A stretch of 27,980 nt of DNA from CAZTDD01 sp964612675 (GTDB lineage: Bacteria; Hinthialibacterota; Hinthialibacteria; Hinthialibacterales; JAKPRU01): contig CAZTDD010000096.1 in NCBI GenBank assembly GCA_964612675.1, positions 1 through 27,980 on the forward strand, in the 5' to 3' direction. Under the pieces are notes generated by a model. The model saw nothing but the letters and a program-made list of their open reading frames with translations, was not told the origin of the DNA and made no database searches. Positions 14,870-22,679 of the stretch are shown here, in pieces. The position numbers and the translations under genes are program-made. Every line of letters starts with the position of its first letter. The first letter of the stretch is position 1.

Positions 14870-16981
14870 TCAGTGATCAATATAGAGTCTTCTTTGCCTT
14901 AGCGTGTGATGCCCCGGAATGCCGTCGGGGGTTTTGTCGAAATAGAACTGGTTGTAGTCACCGGTTTCCTTATCGGTTTCATCTGACTCCTCACCGATAA
15001 GCGTTGGATAGTAGTATCCATGAGAAGGTCCGTAGGTAATACCGATAGCGTCACCTCCCCAGTTCGCGGCCCAGTTGGGACCCCCGTCGCTTATTCTCAT
15101 GAATATTCCTTCATCAGTCTTCTGGTAGAACATAACGTAATTGCCAACTTCACTGTTCCAACTTACGCGCGCCTGGGAACCTTGAGGTACGACCATGTGG
15201 CCGAAGCCTCCGATAGCATCTCCGTTCCAGCTTGGCTGTGTGTATTTCAGCCACACATCGTTCCGGTCATAGGCTTCGTAATCTTGCGTGCTATCCACAT
15301 TCAAGAGTGAAGCCGGAGCCCGAGCGACACCTGTGCCGCCGCCGAAAGAGCCGGGAAGTGACTGCCGAGTGAAAAACAGGTAATAGTAATCTCCGCTCTT
15401 TACAACCTGAGGCGCACCAACACCACCGGTATGCTTTTCATATTCACCATCATACCTGCCCGCAAAATACTCGCCTTCAGAGGAGGGTGCTGTTATGACC
15501 GCCCCACCCCAGCCGCCTTCGACCCACGAAGGGCTGATATTGGGTGTGTCTGAAGCATCGTGGGGCGTCACCTTGTCGAAGTCATACGCATCCGTGTAAT
15601 TCCCTCCAGAGGCCGATCTTGCATAGCCAATCCGATGAAAACTGAAGTACGGTCGGCCTTCTTTCCCGTCCGTCAACCATGTTTGAGAAGAATCTGTGCT
15701 GGACGTGATATAGACGTCTTCGCAATGGAGAAACGCGTGCAAAAAGTTGTTCGGCGCGGTGTGCGTACTGTTGTTGATCCCGCAGACTCCGCAATACCGC
15801 ACGTCCAGCTGATACTCGGAGATCTCACCGGTCGCTCCGTTTGGCGCACAGCTGCCCGAGGGAGTGAGAACTTCACGGATCGCGTCATCTCGGGCCATTC
15901 GTACAACGCTCTCCGTGATATCATTTACGCTGAGAGAGGATTGCTGAGCCCCGAAACTACATGTCTTGCTCACGAGATGAAGGTCGATGACACCCGTAAA
16001 CGCTGTTGCGCTGTTTGCATAGCCTTCCCCGGCCCAATGATGACCGACAAGATAGCCCACGTGTTTACTATCTCGAAACCGTTCGGTCGGGAACCCACCG
16101 TCCGCATAGCCTCTTATTCCCTCGATGGTGATCGTCTCGGTAGCGGACTTGAACTCCGTGGACGCGTGGATGAGATGAGCAATCCCGCCGGGTGTGCTCT
16201 GCCCGGTCTTTTTGCCTGTCTTCCTGTTCACACCGAGCCCCGGCGCGTACAAACCGCGCACGGGTTCTTCTTCACCGACAAACTCCACACGAACGTCGCT
16301 TTGGATGATCTTCGTCTTTAGTATCCGTGCCCGACACAAGCCGGAATACTCGCCGCGAAAGTACAACTCGAACGTCAGCCGCACATACTTCCCGGCCCAT
16401 TCCGTCAGGTCCGTGCCGAAGACATGCGTCCTGAACTCTTCCTCGTTGACTTTGTGAATACCGCTCACTGCGCCTGTGGTCAAATCGTCGAAGACTTCCC
16501 GCCCGATTTTCTTCTCCCGCTGCCACGGTTGATCGGGAGAAGGGCGGGTCCAAACGCCGACGTTGAACTCACTATCCGGCGCGTTCCCGTCCGCACTCAG
16601 TAACACATCGTAACCGACCTGGAGCTGAATCATCTTCGCGAACGGCAGGCGGGTCTCCAGCCGGCCCACGACCGCCCTCTCAACGTCCGCCCGTTTCCAG
16701 GCGAATACATCGATCACGGGTTCCTTCACCGATTTCGGGAAATAAACGCCGCTCATCCCATCGAGCTCCCCGAACAATCCTCCGACCTTTTCTCCCCGAG
16801 ACAACCGTACGGGGTCCCACACATTTCCCTTTCCAATTTCCAGGGCGTTGTTTCGACCGTCAAGCCAGACCAGCTGATCCGCGTCCGTCTTCAGATCGAA
16901 AAACTTGTCCACATGGCCGCCGTAACACGGCAGCCCCACCAGAGACACTAACACCACGCACACCACTGCTGTTCGGAACAT
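14870..16981 (-). CDS. Large secreted protein with possible five-bladed propeller (DUF4185/GH43-like) C-terminal half
   Basis: 703 residues from ATG 16981 with GGAGGAG upstream. An N-terminal signal peptide (MFRTAVVCVVLVSLVGLPCYGG) is clear. Residues about 30-250 are beta-rich with no recognised motif. The second half, from about 290, has patterns like those of sugar-hydrolase propellers and DUF4185 proteins: APQVVKSGDYYYLFFTRQ, GVARAPASLL, ARVSWNSEVGNYVMFYQ, GIFMRISDGGPNW and HGYYYPTLIGEE. Equivalent segments in GH43/DUF4185 proteins are blade strands that face a sugar pocket. I cannot name catalytic acids, so an enzyme activity is not claimed. Cysteines in the middle (SGSCAPNG, YCGVCGINN, LHCEDV) may form disulphides. 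It is upstream of WD40 gene 2 on the same strand. Its own promoter is likely at about 17205-17232. Confidence 0.7.
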   Translation of the reverse strand: MFRTAVVCVVLVSLVGLPCYGGHVDKFFDLKTDADQLVWLDGRNNALEIGKGNVWDPVRLSRGEKVGGLFGELDGMSGVYFPKSVKEPVIDVFAWKRADVERAVVGRLETRLPFAKMIQLQVGYDVLLSADGNAPDSEFNVGVWTRPSPDQPWQREKKIGREVFDDLTTGAVSGIHKVNEEEFRTHVFGTDLTEWAGKYVRLTFELYFRGEYSGLCRARILKTKIIQSDVRVEFVGEEEPVRGLYAPGLGVNRKTGKKTGQSTPGGIAHLIHASTEFKSATETITIEGIRGYADGGFPTERFRDSKHVGYLVGHHWAGEGYANSATAFTGVIDLHLVSKTCSFGAQQSSLSVNDITESVVRMARDDAIREVLTPSGSCAPNGATGEISEYQLDVRYCGVCGINNSTHTAPNNFLHAFLHCEDVYITSSTDSSQTWLTDGKEGRPYFSFHRIGYARSASGGNYTDAYDFDKVTPHDASDTPNISPSWVEGGWGGAVITAPSSEGEYFAGRYDGEYEKHTGGVGAPQVVKSGDYYYLFFTRQSLPGSFGGGTGVARAPASLLNVDSTQDYEAYDRNDVWLKYTQPSWNGDAIGGFGHMVVPQGSQARVSWNSEVGNYVMFYQKTDEGIFMRISDGGPNWAANWGGDAIGITYGPSHGYYYPTLIGEESDETDKETGDYNQFYFDKTPDGIPGHHTLRQRRLYIDH

Positions 16982-17204
16982 GATTCTCCTCCGTCAATTG
17001 AGCCCATACTGGGGGCTCATCTCGATTACCCTCCGGCCTCTCCCCGTGGGAACGCGGCCGGCCCAGCTATCGAAACAATACCAACGCAACTTCCGGTCTC
17101 CGTACGTAACAAACAGCAGGTTGTCAGTGCCACCGACCTCTGTTTATCGCGACGGATAACGGAAGATTTCGCCGAACAGCAAATAAAACAGTACAGATAA
17201 TTCG

Positions 17205-17232
17205 AATATAACGCACCGCTTGAATTCGTCAA
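17205..17232 (-). promoter_or_regulatory. Sigma-70-like promoter for the 703-residue secreted protein
   Basis: On the minus strand TTGACG (17232-17227) and TATATT (17210-17205) are separated by 16 bases. Transcription would start near 17198, giving a leader of about 215 bases before ATG 16981. The 547-base gene-free stretch 16982-17528 otherwise holds a short inverted repeat at 17266-17327 and no credible gene. Confidence 0.5.
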
Positions 17233-17265
17233 CAAAGAATCTCAAAAAAAGTCAAAGAGAAGGTT

Positions 17266-17327
17266 GGTGGGCTACGCTCTGAGTGCGTGCCGACAGGGTT
17301 GCGCATATCGGTCGCTTTGAGCCCACC
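17266..17327. repeat. Small inverted repeat GGTGGGCT...AGCCCACC
   Basis: GGTGGGCT (17266-17273) and AGCCCACC (17320-17327) flank a 46-base centre and are followed by CTACG. This resembles the common dispersed GGTGGGC intergenic repeat found in many bacteria. No coding function is seen. Confidence 0.5.
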
Positions 17328-17540
17328 CTACGATTCCCCCGCCTGACTTTTTACGACACCCCCAGATTTGTCGCAGAACGCACAAATGACCCATCCCGCC
17401 CCTCAGTTGCCATCTTCCGCCTCCGGTGCAATCATCCAAGCGAAGCCGTGATGACCGTTACTCTTCGAAGTAGATGTTTCGCGCTGCTTTACGAGTAAAG
17501 GCTCACATCGAAATAGACCCGCTTTCTCTTGGTCACATTT

Positions 17541-19328
17541 ATGCGCCGGAAAAACGAGACCGTCGAACAACTGAAATCCATGGGGTTTTCCCTGGATCTT
17601 GCCTTCGCGGCCTATGGTGCGTTCGGACATGAGGCAGTAGAGAAACTGTCGATTGATCCCTACCAGCTGATTCGCGAATCCCAAGACAAAATCGACTGGC
17701 GGGAACTCGACCGGTTCGCACAAACCGTGGGATTTGAGTACAGCGATCTGGCCAGAATCTCTGCGGCGATTCTTCATCGGGTACGACATGCATCTTCGGA
17801 CGGTCACGTCTATTTTCCGAAAATCCCTCTTCTCACAGACAGCGGTCAACTACTGAATATTGAAGAACCGGCTGTCCTTCAACGAGGACTCGATGACCTC
17901 TGCCAGAGCGGTTTGCTTTTTCGGGAGACCGCACCCGAAGGAGGAGCGGAGCACGGCGACTGGGTCTACTTGATGGATCTGTATCAAGCCGAGTCCTCCA
18001 TTGCCTACTACCTCGGTCTCATGGCGCATAGTCCGTCTACCATGCGCTTGCATGTACCGAGCGACCGCGATTTCGCTCGAATCGAAAAAGATCTCCGAAT
18101 CTCTCTGGCGGAGGCACAACGAGAAGCAATTCGACTCTCTCTCGCGGATAAGATTCTTGTCATCACCGGCGGCCCGGGAACAGGGAAAACAACGATTCTG
18201 CAAGCCGTGATCAATCAATGGAAGCGCCACAAAGCCAGAATCAAATTGGCCGCACCCACCGGCCGAGCCGCAAAACGACTTTCCGAAAGCACCCGCAAAG
18301 AAGCCAAAACCATCCATCGTCTGCTCGAATACAATCCCGACGACAAACGATTCAATCGAAACGGATACCGGCCTCTCAAGGTCGATCTGATGATTGTCGA
18401 TGAGGCGTCCATGATCGACACCCGCCTCATGGCGGCTTTGCTTGAGGCGCTCCCTCCTACTGCCCACCTACTCCTTGTCGGAGATGTGGATCAGCTGCCT
18501 CCGGTCGGTGCAGGCTTTGTGCTTCATGACATCATCCGCAGCGAGCTGGTTTCGGTGATTCATTTAACAGAGATCTTCCGGCAGCGGCCCGGCAGTCTGA
18601 TCAGTGAAAATGCCGCCCGTATCAACCACGGTGAATTTCCTATACTCAATAGTGGCGGGATTGAGGAAGGCCAGGATTTTTTCTTCATCCGAAAACCTTC
18701 CGTACAGGCCACAAGGGAAGCGGTCCTTGAACTGGTCTCCGAGAGAATTCCGCAACAATTCGGCTTCTCCCCTGTGGACTCTATCCAGGTGCTCGCGCCG
18801 ATGATTAAAGGCGAAGTGGGTGTTCAGAACCTGAATACGTCGCTTCAATCCCGCCTGAACCCGGAAAAACAAGGCATCGACCACTTTGGAAACAGAATCT
18901 CACCGGGGGACAAGGTGATGCAGATCCGGAATGACTACAAGAAAGACATATTCAACGGCGATATCGGGATCGTGGACGGCATCCGGCAGGAGCCGCTGGA
19001 ACTAATCGTCGATTACGGATACAAGAAGGTGAACTACGAATCGCAGGATCTGCCCGACATCACGTTGGCCTACGCAATCACCGTGCACAAATCGCAGGGA
19101 AGCGAGTATCCGGCGGTGGTGGTGCCGCTGGTGCCCCAACACCGCCGGATGCTGCAACGAAATCTCTTATACACCGCGGTCAGTCGCGGGCGCGAATTGG
19201 TTGTCCTTGTCGGAACAACGCAGGCCATCGAACTCGCAATCGCCAACAACCAAATCCGCAAACGATATACCGGCCTCGCCTGGCGGTTAGCCGACGCATG
19301 GAAGAAACGCCGGTCGCGGAGTCAGTGA
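17541..19328 (+). CDS. Short RecD2-like ATP-dependent DNA helicase (SF1B)
   Basis: About 595 residues from ATG 17541; TTG 17529 adds four and no ribosome site is clear for either. The opening, VEQLKSMGFSLDLAFAAYGAFG...IDPYQLIRESQDKIDW, matches the helix-hairpin region in the middle of RecD2, then GHVYFPK. Helicase motifs, counted from TTG 17529: Walker A GGPGTGKT (214-221), motif II DEAS (291-294), motif III GDVDQLPPVG (318-327), and a late TVHKSQGSEYP with YTAVSRGR. RecD2 unwinds DNA 5' to 3'. Typical RecD2 has about 700-750 residues with an N-terminal OB-like domain; here stop codons TAA and TAG sit just upstream in frame and no such domain is found. So this is either a naturally short relative or a truncated one with its core intact. 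No RecB or RecC is nearby. Confidence 0.88.
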   Translation: MRRKNETVEQLKSMGFSLDLAFAAYGAFGHEAVEKLSIDPYQLIRESQDKIDWRELDRFAQTVGFEYSDLARISAAILHRVRHASSDGHVYFPKIPLLTDSGQLLNIEEPAVLQRGLDDLCQSGLLFRETAPEGGAEHGDWVYLMDLYQAESSIAYYLGLMAHSPSTMRLHVPSDRDFARIEKDLRISLAEAQREAIRLSLADKILVITGGPGTGKTTILQAVINQWKRHKARIKLAAPTGRAAKRLSESTRKEAKTIHRLLEYNPDDKRFNRNGYRPLKVDLMIVDEASMIDTRLMAALLEALPPTAHLLLVGDVDQLPPVGAGFVLHDIIRSELVSVIHLTEIFRQRPGSLISENAARINHGEFPILNSGGIEEGQDFFFIRKPSVQATREAVLELVSERIPQQFGFSPVDSIQVLAPMIKGEVGVQNLNTSLQSRLNPEKQGIDHFGNRISPGDKVMQIRNDYKKDIFNGDIGIVDGIRQEPLELIVDYGYKKVNYESQDLPDITLAYAITVHKSQGSEYPAVVVPLVPQHRRMLQRNLLYTAVSRGRELVVLVGTTQAIELAIANNQIRKRYTGLAWRLADAWKKRRSRSQ

Positions 19329-19514
19329 AGCGATTATCCGCCACCAGCCCAATAGAGGCATTGGAGTGCCGGGGCAAACACCTTTCTCTTTTAGAACTCA
19401 CCGACTATACTGGCGGGTGATGCGGCGTGAGATTCGGCACTCATTACAAACGACCGATTCTTGCCGCTTTGACGAGCAAGTTCGTTATGAATCCAGAGCA
19501 AACGAGGTGAGCCT

Positions 19515-20756
19515 ATGTTCGAGAAGATTACTGTGCCGAAAGACGGAGAGAAAATCACGGGGACGTCCGACAAGATTCAAGTCCCGGATAATCCCATTAT
19601 TCCGTATGTAGAAGGCGATGGTATCGGGACCGATATCACCCGCGCGATGCATATCGTAGTCGATGCGGCAGTGGAGAAGGCGTACGGCGGAAAGAAGCGA
19701 ATCGCATGGATGGAAGTCTACGCGGGTGAGAAAGCCAACGAGCGATATGGCAGCTACCTTCCTGAGGAAACCCTCAAGGCGTTCACGGAGTTCCAGGTCG
19801 CAATCAAAGGGCCTCTGACTACGCCGGTCGGCGGCGGATTCCGTTCGCTGAATGTAAGCATCCGCCAGCTGTTGGAACTGTACGCATGTGTGCGGCCCGT
19901 CCGGTTTTTGAAAGGAACTCCCAGCCCGGTGAAGCGGCCCGAAAAACTCGATATCGTCATCTTCCGTGAAAACACGGAGGATGTGTATGCCGGAATCGAG
20001 TGGAAACAGGGAACCGACGAGGTCAAGAAGGTAATTGACTTCTTCAATTCCGAAATGGGCAAAAACATTCGGGAGGATTCCGGTATCGGAGTCAAGCCGA
20101 TCAGTATCACGGGGACCAAACGACTTGTCCGCGGAGCGATCAAATACGCAATCAAGCGCGGTCGCAAAAGCGTTACCCTCGTCCACAAAGGCAACATTAT
20201 GAAGTTCACCGAGGGCGCATTCCGCGACTGGGGCTATGAACTGGCACGGGATGAGTTCCCCGACAAACTGATTTCCGAAGACGATCTGTGGGCCAAACAG
20301 GACGGTAAGCTGAAGGATGATCAGATTCTGATCAAGGACCGCATCGCCGATTCCATGTTCCAGCAGGTACTACTGCGACCCGACGAATATGACGTCATCG
20401 CACTGCCGAATTTGAACGGCGATTATCTCTCCGATGCGGCGGCCGCCCAGGTCGGTGGTTTGGGTATGGCTCCCGGCGCTAACATAGGTGATGAGGTCGC
20501 CGTCTTCGAGGCGACGCACGGCACCGCACCAAAATATGCCGGTCAGGATAAGGTCAACCCGGGATCGTTGATTCTGTCCGGGTTGATGATGCTTGAGCAC
20601 CTCGAATGGTTTGAGGCCGCGGAGATGGCGGTATCGGCCATGGAGAAGACCATCGAACAGAAGAAGGTCACCTACGACCTGGAACGACAAATGGAAGGCG
20701 CAACACTGCTAAAATGCTCGGAATTCGCAAAAGCAATCGTTGAAAATATGGGCTAA
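19515..20756 (+). CDS. icd: Isocitrate dehydrogenase (NADP+)
   Basis: 413 residues, close to the 416 of E. coli Icd, which it follows closely. Isocitrate binding: the RSLNVSIRQ segment with S111 at the place of the E. coli regulatory serine 113. Further motifs are FRENTEDVYAGIEW, the NADP-site HGTAPKYAGQDKVNPGS (K and Y before the glycine and V in NPG context), and TYDLERQM giving the tyrosine and arginine that select NADP over NAD. It oxidises isocitrate to 2-oxoglutarate and CO2 in the TCA cycle. GAGGTGAG stands ahead of ATG 19515. mdh starts 24 bases after its stop, so the two form one unit. No AceK kinase is in the window, so control at S111 is only a possibility. Confidence 0.97.
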   Translation: MFEKITVPKDGEKITGTSDKIQVPDNPIIPYVEGDGIGTDITRAMHIVVDAAVEKAYGGKKRIAWMEVYAGEKANERYGSYLPEETLKAFTEFQVAIKGPLTTPVGGGFRSLNVSIRQLLELYACVRPVRFLKGTPSPVKRPEKLDIVIFRENTEDVYAGIEWKQGTDEVKKVIDFFNSEMGKNIREDSGIGVKPISITGTKRLVRGAIKYAIKRGRKSVTLVHKGNIMKFTEGAFRDWGYELARDEFPDKLISEDDLWAKQDGKLKDDQILIKDRIADSMFQQVLLRPDEYDVIALPNLNGDYLSDAAAAQVGGLGMAPGANIGDEVAVFEATHGTAPKYAGQDKVNPGSLILSGLMMLEHLEWFEAAEMAVSAMEKTIEQKKVTYDLERQMEGATLLKCSEFAKAIVENMG

Positions 20757-20780
20757 CCACCAGCGAGAGGGAGGAAAACC

Positions 20781-21707
20781 ATGCAGAAGAAAATCACAGT
20801 TGTCGGAGCGGGCAATGTCGGAGCGACATGCGCCCTGTTCCTGGCCGAGCAAGAACTGGGCGACGTCGTCATGATCGACATCCTGGAAGGCGTCCCCGCC
20901 GGAAAGGGCCTGGATATGGCTCAGTGCGGTTCCATTCTTGGCTTCGACGGCTCCGTCCAAGGCACGAATGATTGGCAGGACACCGCAAACTCGGACATTG
21001 TAATCATGACCGCCGGGTTGGCGCGAAAGCCGGGCATGGACCGACTCGACCTGCTCAAGAAAAACGCCGACATCGTCAAAGGCGTAACCGAGAAGATCAA
21101 AGAATTGTCGCCAAACGCCATCATCGTCATGGTGACCAACCCCATCGACGTGATGGTCTACCACGCGTTCAAGGTTTCCGGATTCCCGAAGAACCGCGTC
21201 GTCGGTCAGGCCGGTGTTCTCGATTCCGCACGGTATGCCTGTTTCATCGCTATGGAGCTTGGTATCTCGCCGAAGGAAGTCCGCACCATGGTGCTGGGCG
21301 GCCATGGCGACTCGATGGTACCTCTGCCGTCATTCTCGACTGCCTCGGGTATTCCGATCACTCAGTTGATCCCAAAGGACCGCATCGAGGCGATCAACCA
21401 GCGCACCCGCGTCGGCGGTGGAGAGATCGTAAAACTTCTCGGAACGGGGAGCGCCTATTACGCCCCGGCCGCGGCCACGGTCAAGATGGTTGAGTCTATG
21501 GTCAACGATGCCAACCACATCCTCCCGTGTTCCTGCTACCTGGAAGGCGAATACGGTATCAAGGATTTGTTCGTTGGCGTTCCGGCAATGCTGGGCAAAG
21601 ACGGCGTGACAAAGGTTGTCGAGCTTGAATTGGATCCCCAGGACCGAGAATCGCTGCAGAATTCGGCGGAGATCTACAAAAAGAGCATTGCCGAATTGGG
21701 CGCATAA
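20781..21707 (+). CDS. mdh: Malate dehydrogenase (LDH-like, NAD+)
   Basis: 308 residues. The NAD fold has GAGNVGAT (9-16) and an acidic D33 after the second strand, which fits NAD. Substrate residues are those of malate enzymes: R82 and R88 in TAGLARKPGMDR (lactate enzymes have Q at the first), N120 in VTNPID, R151 in LDSARY and the catalytic H175 in GGHGDSMVPL. The type is the LDH-like group common in bacteria lacking the E. coli form. It interconverts malate and oxaloacetate in the TCA cycle. GGGAGG lies eight bases before ATG 20781. It is in tandem with icd and its transcript probably ends at the hairpin 21778-21808. Confidence 0.97.
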   Translation: MQKKITVVGAGNVGATCALFLAEQELGDVVMIDILEGVPAGKGLDMAQCGSILGFDGSVQGTNDWQDTANSDIVIMTAGLARKPGMDRLDLLKKNADIVKGVTEKIKELSPNAIIVMVTNPIDVMVYHAFKVSGFPKNRVVGQAGVLDSARYACFIAMELGISPKEVRTMVLGGHGDSMVPLPSFSTASGIPITQLIPKDRIEAINQRTRVGGGEIVKLLGTGSAYYAPAAATVKMVESMVNDANHILPCSCYLEGEYGIKDLFVGVPAMLGKDGVTKVVELELDPQDRESLQNSAEIYKKSIAELGA

Positions 21708-21777
21708 CCCGTCCACGCGGCGTATCGCTTGCGAGCCGCGGACCGTTTAAGCCGGTGATTTGAGAAAAAAAGAGACT

Positions 21778-21808
21778 GCTGGTCCAGGAGTTGAATTCCT
21801 GGACCAGC
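21778..21808 (+). terminator. Stem-loop after mdh (GGTCCAGGAG family)
   Basis: GCTGGTCCAGGA (21778-21789) and TCCTGGACCAGC (21797-21808) make a perfect 12-bp stem with a seven-base loop. Seven A (21765-21771) lie before it and CTCCTTTCTT after it, so it could end transcripts from either strand. It lies 70 bases past the mdh stop and belongs to the same sequence family as 12369-12393 and 13754-13778. Confidence 0.7.
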
Positions 21809-21841
21809 GACTCCTTTCTTAGGCCGAGAACGACAAGTCGG

Positions 21842-21868
21842 GGCCGGCCGTCGTGAAGACGGTCGGCC
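21842..21868 (+). other. GC-rich hairpin in the leader of the MBL gene
   Basis: GGCCGGCCGTC (21842-21852), loop GTGAA, and GACGGTCGGCC (21858-21868) pair over 11 positions including one G-U on the plus strand. It lies 22 bases before ATG 21891 and leaves the GGAGG ribosome site free. It may be a second terminator or a leader structure. Confidence 0.5.
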
Positions 21869-21890
21869 TGTCTGTTCTGGAGGACAACTT

Positions 21891-22541
21891 ATGAAAATCA
21901 AATTCCTGGGACATGCGTCCTTTGTCATCACAGCCTCCGACAACACAGCCATATTGACCGATCCCTATCAACCAGGGGCGTTCGGCGGCGCAATCGGCTA
22001 CGACTCGATCACCGACCGGGTTGATGTGGCCACCATAAGCCACGAACATGAAGATCACGCAGGGATTTCCGGTTTGACCAGCAGGCCGTTGATTGTTCGA
22101 GGGGAATGCCGGGCCAAGGGTATCACATTTGACGCACTGTCAACCTATCACGACGATCAAGAAGGACAGGCACGAGGAGAGAACAGGATCTTCGCGTTCG
22201 AAGTAGACGAGATTCGTGTCTGTCACTTCGGCGATTTGGGCCATACCCTGACACCGGAACAGGTTGAGGCGCTAGGCAAAGTCAATGTCGCTCTCATTCC
22301 TGTGGGCGGCGAGTTTACAGTGGGACCGTCCGAAGCGTGGGAAATCATTACACAGTTGAATCCGAACATCGTCATCCCCATGCATTTCAAGACACCCAAG
22401 GTGGGCTTTCCATTGGCCACCATCGATCGGTTTCTTGAAGGTAAGTCTAACGTTCGCAGAGAGATTGGCAGCGAGATCCATCTTTCTGCGGAGTCTCTTC
22501 CCGAACCGATTCAGATTGTCTTTCTGCCACCAGCCAATTGA
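21891..22541 (+). CDS. Metallo-beta-lactamase-fold hydrolase (UlaG-like)
   Basis: 216 residues, no signal peptide. The metal site is complete for this subfamily: LGHASF (H8), SHEHEDH (H51, H53, D55, H56), HFGDLGH (H112, D115) and PMHF (H165). The length and motif order fit the UlaG-like, COG2220 group of MBL-fold enzymes, which act on phosphoester or lactone substrates in the cytoplasm; the true substrate is not known. Translation begins at ATG 21891 after GGAGG. It follows the icd-mdh unit but is separated from it by two hairpins, so it is likely transcribed on its own. A short stem and T run at 22572-22596 follow it. Confidence 0.88.
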   Translation: MKIKFLGHASFVITASDNTAILTDPYQPGAFGGAIGYDSITDRVDVATISHEHEDHAGISGLTSRPLIVRGECRAKGITFDALSTYHDDQEGQARGENRIFAFEVDEIRVCHFGDLGHTLTPEQVEALGKVNVALIPVGGEFTVGPSEAWEIITQLNPNIVIPMHFKTPKVGFPLATIDRFLEGKSNVRREIGSEIHLSAESLPEPIQIVFLPPAN

Positions 22542-22571
22542 TATCATGGGGACGGTTCTTTTCGTTAAGAC

Positions 22572-22596
22572 AAGATCGTGTTCGGTCTTCCTTTTT
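22572..22596 (+). terminator. Possible terminator of the MBL gene
   Basis: AAGATCG and CGGTCTT pair over seven positions (one G-U) with a TGTT loop, followed by CC and five T. The stem is short, but stem and T run are placed 31-55 bases past the stop. Confidence 0.5.
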
Positions 22597-22679
22597 AAGG
22601 GTGCTTTGTGCTATGGTTACAAGACGTATGCCCATGTGTTGGTGTGTCGTAATGTAAAAGATAGAGGAGTAGTGATTCC

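Noticed and set aside
15560..16321. A 253-codon plus-strand frame inside the large secreted protein gene
   Set aside because: It is antisense to a continuous signal-peptide protein, with no start signal and no recognisable motif.
17026..17235. A 69-codon minus-strand frame upstream of the large secreted protein
   Set aside because: It has no ribosome site, overlaps the predicted promoter at 17205-17232 and has no motif.
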